Part shown: piece by piece, positions 1 to 8,997 of the stretch | How positions within the stretch are numbered: position 1 is the stretch's first letter | How the letters are laid out: each line of letters begins with the position of its first letter | Source: Kribbella pittospori | Lineage (GTDB): Bacteria > Actinomycetota > Actinomycetes > Propionibacteriales > Kribbellaceae | Length of the DNA: 64,000 nt | Reading direction: 5' to 3' | Assembly (NCBI RefSeq): GCF_004331465.1 | Contig: NZ_SJKB01000004.1 | Span: 124,001 to 188,000, forward strand | Position numbers and translations under genes: made by a program | Notes under the pieces: generated by a model | Told to the model about the DNA's origin: nothing | What the model saw: the letters and a program-made list of their open reading frames with translations, nothing else | The model's database searches: none

Positions 1-61
1 CCTGCGGCGTCAGTTCGCGCAGCAGGTCCTCGAGGTGGTGGTCATTCGTAGAGGTCGGCAT
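1..61 (-). CDS. ECF sigma factor (ECF42 type), N-terminal fragment
   Basis: Only the first 20 codons lie in the window; the gene runs off the left edge. The ATG at 61 opens a frame reading MPTSTNDHHLEDLLRELTPQ. The segment LEDLLREL-PQ matches the N-terminus of the complete ECF42-type sigma factor at 50522-51724 (LEDLLRELAPQ). The start overlaps the last 20 bases of the YCII gene, so the two are probably translationally coupled. A YCII/DGPF protein next to a long ECF sigma factor is the known ECF42 arrangement. The identification rests on this short match plus context. Confidence 0.7.
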   Translation of the reverse strand, partial: MPTSTNDHHLEDLLRELTPQ

Positions 62-446
62 CCGACTCCATCACCCGGCGGACCTCGATCGGCTGCTCGA
101 CCGGGACACCGCCCGGGCCGGGCGCGGCGGACTGCTCGGCCGCGATCTCCAGTGCGCGTTCCTCCGACTCCACGTCGACCATCGTGTAGCCGGCCAGCAC
201 CTCCTTGGACTCGGCGTACGGACCGTCGGTCAGCACCGGCGCACTCACGCTGGCAGCCCGGACGACCTTGGCGTGCCGGGGCCAGGTCAGGGCCTGCGCC
301 TCCACCAGCTCACCGCTCTCCCGCAGCCGGTCCAGGCCGTCGCTCAGGTATTGCAGGTGCGCCTTCATGTCGGGCTCGTCCCACTCCAGCATCGGGGTGT
401 CGACGTTCCCGCCGTCGTAGTGCATCAGCAGCAAGAACTTGGTCAT
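42..446 (-). CDS. YCII/DGPF-domain protein
   Basis: A 134-residue YCII-related (DGPF) protein. The family signature is visible as TDGPYAESKEVLAGY near residues 73-87, with the N-terminal strand MTKFLLLMHYDG typical of the fold. Proteins of this family are encoded beside ECF42 sigma factors and are thought to belong to their response; no enzymatic reaction is established. The ATG is preceded by GAAGGAGGAG. The gene starts 24 bases after the NADH dehydrogenase stop and overlaps the following sigma factor, so all three may be co-transcribed. A paralogue sits at 50100-50516. Confidence 0.85.
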   Translation of the reverse strand: MTKFLLLMHYDGGNVDTPMLEWDEPDMKAHLQYLSDGLDRLRESGELVEAQALTWPRHAKVVRAASVSAPVLTDGPYAESKEVLAGYTMVDVESEERALEIAAEQSAAPGPGGVPVEQPIEVRRVMESDADLYE

Positions 447-470
447 CTCGTCTCCTCCTTCGGGCCCACC

Positions 471-1772
471 TCAGTGTGGGCGAACCCGCTCCGGACTCGC
501 GGTCTCCAGCGGTACGTCGGCCGCGGGGATGACACCGAGTTGCGTGGTCTGCCGGTGCAGTGTCGCATCGAACAGCCACTCGGTCGCCGTACGGACGCGG
601 TTCCCCGGCATGGACATCAGATGGTAGCCACGGGTCACCGCCTTCGCGGGGAGCCCGGCCAGCGGGATCTGCAGCGGGTTGGCCGCCGCCTGTTTGCCAC
701 CCAGGTCCACCACGAAGCCGAGGTCCTTGTGGGTGTACGGCTTGCGCTCACCGGTCCCGAAGCTGGCGGCAACGTTCTTGGCAGCCCGCCGGCCCTGCCG
801 CTCGGCATGCTGCGCCGTCATCGGTGTGACCTCACCAGGCCGCGTCAGGTCGGGTACGGCGGCCGCGTCGCCACACGCGAACACCTCTGGGCGGTCAGGC
901 ACGTTCAGGTACTCGTCGACCAGGAGACGCCCCTTCTCCGTCTTCAGCCCGAGTCCCTCCACCACAGGGTCCGGACGGACGCCGACACACCAGATCAGCG
1001 AATGAGTCGGTACGTCGGACTGGTCGGTGAGTCGAACACCGTCGTGCATGGCCTCTTCGACCGACGTACCCATCAGGACCTCGACACCACGCTCGCGCAG
1101 CACTCGGTCCGCCGTACGCGACAGGCGCTCGTCCAGCTCGGGCAGGACGCGGTCTGCGATGTCCAACAGCATCCAGCGCATCCGCTGATCGCGTAGGCGC
1201 GGTCTGCGCTTCTTGAGCAGCTCGGTGTACAGCACGCCGTGTGCTGCCACCTCTGTGCCCGTGTAGCCCGCTCCGACGACGACGAACGTGCAGAGTGCGT
1301 CTCGCGCGGCCACATCGTCGGTGGCGTCGGCGAGCTCGATCTGCTGGGTCAGATGGTCACGCAGGAAGACCGCTTCGGGGATGCCACGGAAGCCGTGCGC
1401 GTACTCCGTCACGCCGGGGATGGGCAGCAGCTTGTTCACACTGCCCGCGGCGATGATGAGCCGGTCGTACTCGAGCTCGTCGCGCCGGTCGAGCGGATCG
1501 GCGTACTGCACCGTGCGACGGTCCAGGTCGAGTCCCTCGACCTCTCCGAGCACCAATCGGACGTCGGGCAGCGCGTCCGCGATGGACACCGTGATGTTCC
1601 GGGGCTCCAGGATGCCGGTGGCGACCTCAGGCAGCAGCGGGACGTACAGGAAGTAGTCGGTCGGGTTGATCACCACGACCTCGGCCCGGCCCTTGGCCAG
1701 CCGGCACAGCGTCTTGGCCGCGTGGAACCCGGCGAACCCAGCACCGATGATCACGACTCTTGGCAGCGTCAT
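471..1772 (-). CDS. ndh: Type II NADH dehydrogenase (NAD(P)/FAD oxidoreductase)
   Basis: A 433-residue pyridine nucleotide-disulphide oxidoreductase of the NDH-2 type, which moves electrons from NADH to quinone at the membrane face without pumping protons. The FAD Rossmann motif GAGFAG is at residues 10-15, a second GAGYTG for NADH lies near residue 170, and the C-terminal FAD motif FACGDAAAV is present near 300. I chose the ATG at 1772 because AGGTGG lies just upstream and the FAD motif follows at once; an in-frame ATG at 1805 adds 11 unlikely residues. Other flavin oxidoreductases of this fold (such as carotenoid reductases) cannot be fully excluded. Confidence 0.8.
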   Translation of the reverse strand: MTLPRVVIIGAGFAGFHAAKTLCRLAKGRAEVVVINPTDYFLYVPLLPEVATGILEPRNITVSIADALPDVRLVLGEVEGLDLDRRTVQYADPLDRRDELEYDRLIIAAGSVNKLLPIPGVTEYAHGFRGIPEAVFLRDHLTQQIELADATDDVAARDALCTFVVVGAGYTGTEVAAHGVLYTELLKKRRPRLRDQRMRWMLLDIADRVLPELDERLSRTADRVLRERGVEVLMGTSVEEAMHDGVRLTDQSDVPTHSLIWCVGVRPDPVVEGLGLKTEKGRLLVDEYLNVPDRPEVFACGDAAAVPDLTRPGEVTPMTAQHAERQGRRAAKNVAASFGTGERKPYTHKDLGFVVDLGGKQAAANPLQIPLAGLPAKAVTRGYHLMSMPGNRVRTATEWLFDATLHRQTTQLGVIPAADVPLETASPERVRPH

Positions 1773-1862
1773 GCCACCTGAGTACCAGATCAACCCGCCC
1801 GGCAAACAGCCTCAGTCCAACGGCGTGTGTCAGCGCAGCGGCGTGTCGGTCCAGCCGGCGTG

Positions 1863-3053
1863 TCAGTCCAGCAGGGCGTCGACGAACTGCTCGGCGTCGA
1901 ACGGGGCCATGTCGTCGGCGCCCTCGCCCAGGCCGACCAGCTTGACCGGTACGCCGAGCTCACGCTGAACGGCGATCACGATGCCGCCCTTCGCCGTACC
2001 GTCGAGCTTGGTCAGGACCAGTCCGGTGACGTCGATGACCTCGGCGAAGACGCGGGCCTGGGTGAGCCCGTTCTGGCCGGTGGTGGCGTCGATGACGAGC
2101 AGCACCTCGTCCACCTCGGCGGTCTTCTCGATCACCCGCTTCACCTTGCCCAGCTCGTCCATCAGGCCGGTCTTTGTGTGCAGCCGTCCCGCCGTGTCGA
2201 CCAGGACGGCGTCCGCCTCCTCCTCGATGCCCTGCTTGACCGAGTCGAACGCGACGCTGGCCGGGTCGCCGCCCTCGGGACCGCGCACGGTCCGGACCCC
2301 GACCCGGTCACCCCAGGTCTGCAGCTGGTCCGCGGCCGCAGCCCGGAACGTGTCGGCCGCACCCAGTACGACGTGCTTGTCCTCGGCCACCAGGACCCGA
2401 GCCAGCTTGCCGACCGTGGTGGTCTTGCCGGTGCCGTTCACGCCGACGACCATCACGACCGCCGGCTGCGTCTCCTTGCGGCTCACCTTCAGCGTCCGGT
2501 CCAGCGACGGGTCGACCAGCGCGATCAGCTCCTCGCGGAGGATGTCGCGGGCCTGCGCGCCGCCGACGCCCTCAACCCGCATCCGAGTCCGCAGCTTCTC
2601 GACCAGCTCCTGGGTCGGCGCCACTCCGACGTCCGCAGTGATCAGCGTGGTCTCGATGTCCTCCCACGCCTCCTCGTCCAGCTTGTCCCTCGACAGCAGC
2701 GCGAGCAGGCCCTTGCCCAGCGACCCCTGCGACCGCGCCAGCCGCGCACGCAGCCGGACCAGTCGTCCCTGCGCGGACTCCGGCTTCTCGATCGTCGCGG
2801 CCGGGGCCTCCGCCGGCAGCTCGGTGTCCTCCAGCGTCCGGGTCGGCGTGTCCCGCGGCTCCTCGGCGTCCTCACCGACCGTCGGCTCAGCGGTGTCGAG
2901 CGACGCCCGCTGAGTGGCCTGGGGCAGCTGGGACCTCCGACGCCGGGACACGACGAGTCCGGCGGTACCGGCGACCAGGACAGCCGCAACCACGACGATG
3001 ATCGCGATCAGGGCCTGGTCCGAGAGCAGAGTGACAAGCTGTGGAGTCAACAC
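1863..3053 (-). CDS. ftsY: Signal recognition particle receptor FtsY
   Basis: A 396-residue SRP receptor GTPase that docks ribosome-SRP complexes at the membrane for co-translational insertion. It has an N-terminal hydrophobic segment (about residues 14-36) followed by RRRR, so it is membrane anchored, as is usual in actinobacteria. Then come an acidic linker, the four-helix N domain, and the G domain with P-loop GVNGTGKT (204-211), DTAGR, and TKLDGTAKGG near the C-terminus. In many actinobacteria ftsY lies next to smc; here 12 kb separates them. Confidence 0.97.
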   Translation of the reverse strand: MLTPQLVTLLSDQALIAIIVVVAAVLVAGTAGLVVSRRRRSQLPQATQRASLDTAEPTVGEDAEEPRDTPTRTLEDTELPAEAPAATIEKPESAQGRLVRLRARLARSQGSLGKGLLALLSRDKLDEEAWEDIETTLITADVGVAPTQELVEKLRTRMRVEGVGGAQARDILREELIALVDPSLDRTLKVSRKETQPAVVMVVGVNGTGKTTTVGKLARVLVAEDKHVVLGAADTFRAAAADQLQTWGDRVGVRTVRGPEGGDPASVAFDSVKQGIEEEADAVLVDTAGRLHTKTGLMDELGKVKRVIEKTAEVDEVLLVIDATTGQNGLTQARVFAEVIDVTGLVLTKLDGTAKGGIVIAVQRELGVPVKLVGLGEGADDMAPFDAEQFVDALLD

Positions 3054-3096
3054 GGTTCCCCATCTTGACAGACACCAGGCCCGCCCTCCGCATCCA

Positions 3097-4752
3097 TCAC
3101 GTCAGGCGCACCAGCTGTCGCGGTACGTGAGGCGGCACCAGCTCGGGCCGGTGGGTGAGCAACACCACGGTCCGGTGCCCGGCCGCGGCGAACAGGTCCT
3201 CCAGCAGCGCCCGTCCGGTCTCCTCGTCCAGGTGCTCGGTCGGCTCGTCGAGCACGAGTACATCGCGGTCGGCCAGCAGCAGCCGGGCGAACGCGAGCCG
3301 CTGCCGCTCACCGCCCGACAGCCGGGCGCCGTGCTCGCCGACCATCGTGTCGAGCCCGTCGGGCAGGTTCTCGACGAAGACACCGAGTCGGGCGCGGTAG
3401 AGCGCCTTCCAGAGCTGCAGGTCGCTGACGCCGGGCTTGGCGAGCAGGAGGTTCTCCCGGATGCTCGTGTCGAACACGTGGCTCTCCTGGGTCAGCAGGC
3501 CGACCACGGACCGGACCTGGTCGCCCTCGAGCTTGGCCAGGTCGACACCGTCCAGCAGTACCTCGCCGTCGCGTGGCTCCAGGAACCGCAGCAGGACCGC
3601 TGCGAGGGTGCTTTTACCTGAGCCGCTCGGGCCGGTGATCACCACTCGGCTGCCGGCTGGCATGTCCAGGCTCAACCCGTTGAGTACGTCGGCGTGGTCG
3701 GCGTACCCGACTCTAAGGAGCTTGACCTCGAGGTCGCGTCCGTGGGTCAGGGGTAGCGGGGTCTTGGGTTCGGTGACAGGCTCTGGGGTGTCGAGGAGCT
3801 CTTGGACCCGGTCGAGTGATGCACGGACGCGGATCGCGAGTTGTGCGGCGGCCGGGATGCCGCCGAGGACGTCGGCGAGGGCGAGTGGGGTCAGGACGAG
3901 TACGGCGAACACTGCGCCGGTGATGTTCGCCGTACTGCCGAGCACCAGACCGGCCAGGCTCGCACCGCCGACGCACAGCACGAGGAGCGCTGCGCCGAGC
4001 CCTGCGCTCCAGGCTGAGCGGCGCTCAGCCGCGGCTAGGCGGGAGTCGCTGGCGGTGAACGAGTCCAGCACGTTGTCGAGCGCGTTGAACGCGACGATGT
4101 CGCCTGCGGTGAGCAGCGTCTCGGTGGCGGAGGCTGCTACCTCGCCGCGTGCACCTGCCAGCTTCCGCTCGGCTCGTGCAGCGGTCTTCGCGGTTAGCCA
4201 CGGTACGACGGTGCACGCGATCAGGACCGCCAACGCGACGGCTACACCTGCGGTCGGCAGCAACAGAGCTATGAGGACCACGGTGGCGGTGGATGTCACC
4301 GCTGCGACCGCTACCGGCAGCAGCACGCGCAACCACAGGTCCAGCACCGCGTCCACATCCAGCACGAGCCGCGCCAGCAGGTCACCCTTCCGCTGCGAAC
4401 TCAGCCCGCCCGGCGCCAGCTTCTCCAACCGCCCAGTGATCCGCGCCCGCGTCTCCCCCAGCACCCGGTACGCCGCGTCATGCCCGACCAACCGCTCGAC
4501 GTACCGGAACACCCCGCGCCCCACCCCGAACGCCCGCACCGCCACGATCGCCACCATCAAGATCAACACCGGCGGCTCAGCCGCAGCAGTAGTGATCAAC
4601 CAGGCAGAAGTAGCCAACAACCCCACCGCACACCCAGCCGCCGCCACCCCCGCCGCAAGCGCCAACCCCAGCTGCCACCAAACCCCCCGCTCAGGCAAAA
4701 CCAGCCCAACCGGAAACCGCCGCTCGGGTAGCAGTTCTCTGAGATTGCTCAT
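3097..4752 (-). CDS. cydC: Cytochrome bd biogenesis ABC exporter subunit CydC
   Basis: A 551-residue fused membrane/ATPase half-transporter. An ABC membrane domain fills the first ~320 residues; the ATPase domain has Walker A GPSGSGKST, signature LSGGERQRLAFARLLLADRD and Walker B VLVLDEPTEHLD. With CydD it forms the heterodimer needed for cytochrome bd assembly; export of cysteine/glutathione and a haem link have both been proposed for the family. Its ATG overlaps the cydD stop by four bases (ATGA), and it is the last gene of cydABDC. Confidence 0.94.
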   Translation of the reverse strand: MSNLRELLPERRFPVGLVLPERGVWWQLGLALAAGVAAAGCAVGLLATSAWLITTAAAEPPVLILMVAIVAVRAFGVGRGVFRYVERLVGHDAAYRVLGETRARITGRLEKLAPGGLSSQRKGDLLARLVLDVDAVLDLWLRVLLPVAVAAVTSTATVVLIALLLPTAGVAVALAVLIACTVVPWLTAKTAARAERKLAGARGEVAASATETLLTAGDIVAFNALDNVLDSFTASDSRLAAAERRSAWSAGLGAALLVLCVGGASLAGLVLGSTANITGAVFAVLVLTPLALADVLGGIPAAAQLAIRVRASLDRVQELLDTPEPVTEPKTPLPLTHGRDLEVKLLRVGYADHADVLNGLSLDMPAGSRVVITGPSGSGKSTLAAVLLRFLEPRDGEVLLDGVDLAKLEGDQVRSVVGLLTQESHVFDTSIRENLLLAKPGVSDLQLWKALYRARLGVFVENLPDGLDTMVGEHGARLSGGERQRLAFARLLLADRDVLVLDEPTEHLDEETGRALLEDLFAAAGHRTVVLLTHRPELVPPHVPRQLVRLT

Positions 4753-6485
4753 GCGTTGACCAGTTCTCGGGTGCCTACGGTGACTGTTCGGTCGGCGGCG
4801 GCTATGAGGGCCGGTCGGTGGGCGACCATGAGGACTGTGCGGCCGCTGGCGCGGAGGCCGGTGATGACTGTTGCCTCGGCGTCGGGGTCCAGGCCAGCTG
4901 TGGGCTCGTCCAGGAGGAGCACGGGAGCGTCGGTGATCAGCGCTCGGGCTAGCGCCACCCGGCGTTGCTGACCGCCGGACAGCAGTTGACCTTGCTCGCC
5001 GACTGGCTTGTCGAGCTCTAGTTCACCGGCGCCTGCCGCAATGAGCGCGAGCCGGACCTCGTCGTCGGAGGCATCCGGCCGACCCAGCCGCACGTTGTCT
5101 GCGATTGTGCCCATCCGCAGCCCAGGACGCTGTGGCACCCAGGCGAACTGCCGCCTCCACACCGTCGGCTCGAACTCATCCGCCGCACTCCCACCCGCAA
5201 CCACCACACCTCGCTCCAGCTCCACAAACCCGAGCAGCACAGCCAGCACAGTCGACTTCCCAGTCCCGCTCGGCCCAGTGAGCGCAACCACCTCCCCCGG
5301 CCGCAGGTCCAAGTCGAACCCGTCCAGCGCAGCCTCGTCGCGACCCGGGTACCGCACCGTCACGTCGTACAGCTGCAACGGACTCACCCGCAGATCCGGT
5401 ACGTCGGTCCGATCACCGCGCTCCGGCAGCGGCGTCTCCAGGATCCGGAACACCTCTTCGCTCGCGGCGACCCCGTCCGCACTGGCGTGGAACTGCATGC
5501 CGACCTGACGCAACGGCAGGTACGCCTCGGGCGCCAGGATCAACACCATCAACGCCGTCTCGAGCCCGAGCTTGCCGTCGACCAGCCGCAGACCGACACC
5601 GACAGCGACCAGCGCCACCGAGATGCTCGCCAGCAGCTCCAGCGCGAACGACGACAGGAACGCCAACCGCAGACTGCTCATCGACGCCACCCGATGCTTG
5701 TCCGTCACCCGACGTACGGCGGACTCCTGAGCCTTGGCGCGGCCGAACAGCTTCAGTGTGGGCAGACCGGACACGACATCGGCGAAGTGATGCGCGAGGA
5801 CGGACAGCGCGTGCTGGCGGCGCCGGCTGTGGGCTTGGGTCGCCCACCCGATCAGCGCCATGAAGATCGGGATCAGCGGGAGCGTGACCACGACGGTGCC
5901 CGCCGCGATCAGGTCGCCCGTCGCCATCCAGCCGATCACACCGGCCGGGACCGTCGCGGCCAGTACGAGCTGCGGCAGGTATCGCGCGAAGTACGGATCC
6001 AGGTCGTCGAGTCCCTTCGTCAGCAGAGTGGTCAAGGCACTACTGCGCTCACCACTCAGCCACACCGGCCCGAGCTTCAGCGAGTGCTCCAGCACCTGCC
6101 GACGCAGCGTCGACTTCACCGCAGCCGCCGCCCGCTGCGCCACCACCTCCTGCCCCCAAACCAGCAACCCCCGCCCCACCACAACAACCCCTAGCCCCAA
6201 CGCCACGGCCGTCAGCCCGCCACCCAACAGACCCCCGCCCAGCAAGCCACCGCCGAGCAGACCACCGTCCGGCACGCCGCCACCGGCCTCACCGCCGCCC
6301 GCGTCTCCACGGAGTACGCCGGTGCCTCCGTCGGCGACCGGCACCATGCCGGCGATGCCGCGCGCCAGCAGGATCGCCTGGACCACGATCAGCAGTCCGC
6401 TCGCGATCCCGATCAGCACCGACGCGGCAAGGAAGACCCGGGCACCCCGCGCTCGGCGCAGCAGCCGCGGATCGACGGGCTTCAT
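4749..6485 (-). CDS. cydD: Cytochrome bd biogenesis ABC exporter subunit CydD
   Basis: A 578-residue ABC membrane/ATPase protein, partner of CydC. The ATPase domain shows Walker A GPSGTGKST, signature LSGGQQRRVALARAL and Walker B VLLLDEPTAGLD. Unusually, a glycine-rich low-complexity insert at about residues 53-91 contains three near-identical GGLLG units between the first and second membrane segments, where family members normally have a short loop. The gene overlaps cydB upstream and cydC downstream by four bases each, so the operon is tightly coupled. Confidence 0.94.
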   Translation of the reverse strand: MKPVDPRLLRRARGARVFLAASVLIGIASGLLIVVQAILLARGIAGMVPVADGGTGVLRGDAGGGEAGGGVPDGGLLGGGLLGGGLLGGGLTAVALGLGVVVVGRGLLVWGQEVVAQRAAAAVKSTLRRQVLEHSLKLGPVWLSGERSSALTTLLTKGLDDLDPYFARYLPQLVLAATVPAGVIGWMATGDLIAAGTVVVTLPLIPIFMALIGWATQAHSRRRQHALSVLAHHFADVVSGLPTLKLFGRAKAQESAVRRVTDKHRVASMSSLRLAFLSSFALELLASISVALVAVGVGLRLVDGKLGLETALMVLILAPEAYLPLRQVGMQFHASADGVAASEEVFRILETPLPERGDRTDVPDLRVSPLQLYDVTVRYPGRDEAALDGFDLDLRPGEVVALTGPSGTGKSTVLAVLLGFVELERGVVVAGGSAADEFEPTVWRRQFAWVPQRPGLRMGTIADNVRLGRPDASDDEVRLALIAAGAGELELDKPVGEQGQLLSGGQQRRVALARALITDAPVLLLDEPTAGLDPDAEATVITGLRASGRTVLMVAHRPALIAAADRTVTVGTRELVNA

Positions 6486-7492
6486 GTCGCGGACTCCGAG
6501 ACAGCGACCGGCTCGACAGTGATGCGCTTGCGGAACACCCAGTACGTCCAGCCCTGGTACAGCATCACCAACGGCAGGAAGATCCCGGCAATGATCGTCA
6601 ACACCTTCAAGGTGTACGGCGTTGACGCGGCATCAACTGTTGTCAATGTTGATTGCGGATCAAGTGTTGACGGCATCACGGCCGGGAACATCGCGGCGAA
6701 CAACGACGCCACGGCCAGCCCGACAGCGAGCGCCGTACCGAGGAAGGCCCAACCCTCACGCCGGACCCAGTTCGCAACCAGGCCACCGGCGAACGCCACC
6801 ACCGCCGCAGCCGCAACGATCCAGGAGCCGGTGTCACCGCGGATCGTCTGAGCCCAAGCAAGGAAGACGATCACCAGCACCGCCGCCACCAACCCGGCAC
6901 GCGAGGCCAACCGATTGGCCCGCGCCCGCAGATCATCCGTCGTCCGCAAGGCAAGGAAGATCGCGCCATGGGCAACGAACACCGCGGTGAACGCCACCGC
7001 ACCGAGCAGAGCGAACGGACTCAACAGGTCACCGAAGGTGCCGACGTACTCGAATGAATCATCCAGCGGCACCCCACGCACCAGATTGGCGAACGTGAGA
7101 CCCCACAGCAGCGCAGGCAACACCGACCCGACCGTGATCATCGTGTCCATCCGGCCACGCCAAACCAGGTCGTCGCGCTTCCCGCGGTACTCCAACGCCA
7201 CCCCACGCAGGATCAGCGAGACCAGGATCGCGAACAGCGGCAGGTAAAACCCGCTGAACAAGGTCGCGTACCACTCCGGAAAGGCAGCGAACGTCGCCCC
7301 GCCGGCCACGATCAGCCACACCTCGTTGCCGTCCCAGACCGGCCCGATCGTGGTGATCACCGCCCGCCGCTCCGGCTCGTTCCGCCCGAGCACCCGCAGC
7401 AGCGTGCCGACGCCGAAGTCGAATCCCTCCAGCACGAAGTACCCGATCCACAACCCCGCAATGGCGAGGAACCAAACAGTGGTGAGTTCCAT
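6482..7492 (-). CDS. cydB: Cytochrome bd ubiquinol oxidase subunit II
   Basis: A 336-residue polytopic membrane protein, subunit II of the bd-type terminal oxidase. It begins MELTTVWFLAIAGLWIGYF and continues with the typical EGFDFGVG segment, GPVWDGNEVWL and the C-terminal GWTYWVFRKRI. I took the ATG at 7492, ten bases after the cydA stop; an upstream extension to 7588 would overlap cydA and is not family-like. The stop overlaps the cydD start (ATGA). Confidence 0.96.
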   Translation of the reverse strand: MELTTVWFLAIAGLWIGYFVLEGFDFGVGTLLRVLGRNEPERRAVITTIGPVWDGNEVWLIVAGGATFAAFPEWYATLFSGFYLPLFAILVSLILRGVALEYRGKRDDLVWRGRMDTMITVGSVLPALLWGLTFANLVRGVPLDDSFEYVGTFGDLLSPFALLGAVAFTAVFVAHGAIFLALRTTDDLRARANRLASRAGLVAAVLVIVFLAWAQTIRGDTGSWIVAAAAVVAFAGGLVANWVRREGWAFLGTALAVGLAVASLFAAMFPAVMPSTLDPQSTLTTVDAASTPYTLKVLTIIAGIFLPLVMLYQGWTYWVFRKRITVEPVAVSESAT

Positions 7493-7502
7493 GGCCAGCC
7501 CC

Positions 7503-8915
7503 TCAGTAGGCGAACGACAACGGTTTGGCGGCGTCGTCCGGTGCGTCGTCCGGCGAGGGCGCAGGCCCGTCCGTCCCGGCCAGCCCACCCCGGATGGTGC
7601 GCAACATCAGCTTGGCCTCCACCACAGCGAGTACGCCGTACAGGACGGTGAAGCCGACCAGCGACGTGATCACCTCCCCGCTGGTGGTGCCCGGCGACAC
7701 ACCCGATGCCGTGGGCAACAATCCGAACACCAGCCAGGGTTGTCGCCCGGTCTCGGTGAAGATCCAGCCGAAGGTGTTCGCCAGCAGAGGCAGCAACGGC
7801 AGCGGAGCCGCCACCCAGATCAGCCACCGAGCAGGCGCCCTACCCCGCCGCGTAACCCACAGCAGCCACACCGCGAGCACGGCCGACGCCATCCCGACCC
7901 CGATCATCAACCGGAACGTCCAATAGGTCAGCGGGATGTTCGGCTTGTACGACCCCGGCCCGTACAACTGCTCGTACGCAGCCTGCAGCGAGTTGATCCC
8001 CTTCACCTCGCCGTTGAAGTTCCCAGTGGCCAGGAACGACAGCAGATGGGGCAGCTTGACCGAGAAGATCTCCCGCGACCCGTCCAGCGTCCCCACGGTG
8101 AAGACCGAGAACGACGCCGGCTTCTCTGTCTCGTACAGCGCCTCGGCCGCGGCCATCTTCATCGGCTGTACTTCGGTCATCACCTTGCCCTGCTGGTCAC
8201 CGCTGATCGCAACCCCAGCACCGGCCGCGATCACGATCACAGCCCCGATCTTGAGCGCCGTACGGAACACATCGTGGTCCACCAATGGCCGCCGGATCAG
8301 ATGCCAGAGCGCCACCCCGGCCACGAACGCACCGCCGACCATGAACGCGGCGAAGATCGTGTGCGGGTAGGTGACCAGGACGACCTTGTTCGTCAGCACC
8401 GCCCAGACATCGGTCAGCTCCGCGCGGCCACGGGAAGCGTTGTAGCGGAAGCCGACCGGGTTCTGCATCCACGAGTTGGCCGCCAGGATGAAGTACGCCG
8501 ACAACTGCGTGCCCAGCACGACCATCCAGATGCACCCGAGGTGGACCAGCCGCGGCAACCGCTCCCAGCCGAAGATCCACAGCCCGATGAACGTCGACTC
8601 CAGGAAGAACGCGAGGATCCCCTCCAGCGCCAGCGGTGCGCCGAACACGTCGCCGACGAAGCGGGAGTAGTCGCTCCAGTTCATCCCGAACTGGAACTCC
8701 TGGACCAGGCCGGTGACCACGCCCATCGCGATGTTGATCAGGAACAGCTTCCCGTAGAACTTGGTCAGCCGCAGGTACTTCTCCTTGCCGGTCCGGTACC
8801 ACGCCGTCTGCAGCCCGGCGGTGATCGCGACCAGCGAGATCGTCACCGGGACGAAGAAGAAGTGGTACACGGTGGTGATGGCGAACTGCCATCGAGCCAG
8901 ATCCAGGGTGTCCAC
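7503..8915 (-). CDS. cydA: Cytochrome bd ubiquinol oxidase subunit I
   Basis: A 470-residue catalytic subunit of cytochrome bd, which oxidises quinol and reduces oxygen to water with high oxygen affinity. Visible family marks are MDTLDLARWQFAITTVYHFFF with the haem-ligand His at residue 18, the loop with WSDYSRFVGDVFGAPLALEG, the quinol-site GDQQG-K region, and GWIFTETGRQPW near the C-terminus. It is the first gene of cydABDC. The 82-base gap to the divergent BlaI-type repressor holds two dyads, suggesting shared control. Confidence 0.96.
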   Translation of the reverse strand: MDTLDLARWQFAITTVYHFFFVPVTISLVAITAGLQTAWYRTGKEKYLRLTKFYGKLFLINIAMGVVTGLVQEFQFGMNWSDYSRFVGDVFGAPLALEGILAFFLESTFIGLWIFGWERLPRLVHLGCIWMVVLGTQLSAYFILAANSWMQNPVGFRYNASRGRAELTDVWAVLTNKVVLVTYPHTIFAAFMVGGAFVAGVALWHLIRRPLVDHDVFRTALKIGAVIVIAAGAGVAISGDQQGKVMTEVQPMKMAAAEALYETEKPASFSVFTVGTLDGSREIFSVKLPHLLSFLATGNFNGEVKGINSLQAAYEQLYGPGSYKPNIPLTYWTFRLMIGVGMASAVLAVWLLWVTRRGRAPARWLIWVAAPLPLLPLLANTFGWIFTETGRQPWLVFGLLPTASGVSPGTTSGEVITSLVGFTVLYGVLAVVEAKLMLRTIRGGLAGTDGPAPSPDDAPDDAAKPLSFAY

Positions 8916-8932
8916 GTGCCGGCCTCCCCAAC

Positions 8933-8957
8933 CATCTACGACGTTACGTAGTAGATG
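8933..8957. promoter_or_regulatory. Inverted repeat upstream of cydA (possible BlaI site)
   Basis: CATCTAC at 8933-8939 and GTAGATG at 8951-8957 form a perfect 7-bp inverted repeat with an 11-base spacer, and CTACG/CGTAG pair inside it. The CTAC/GTAG half-sites resemble the BlaI operator 14 bases away. It lies 18 bases upstream of the cydA start, where binding could block cydA transcription or translation. Function is inferred. Confidence 0.5.
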
Positions 8958-8970
8958 CTAGCGCGGATCT

Positions 8971-8985
8971 ACTACAACGTGTAGT
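8971..8985. promoter_or_regulatory. BlaI-type operator
   Basis: ACTACA and TGTAGT form a perfect 6-bp inverted repeat around ACG, 12 bases before the GTG of the BlaI-family gene. The ACTACA/TGTAGT half-sites are those known for BlaI/MecI repressors. This should be the autoregulatory site of the blaI-M56 operon and lies about 55 bases from the cydA start. Confidence 0.75.
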
Positions 8986-8997
8986 TATACTGGTCAC

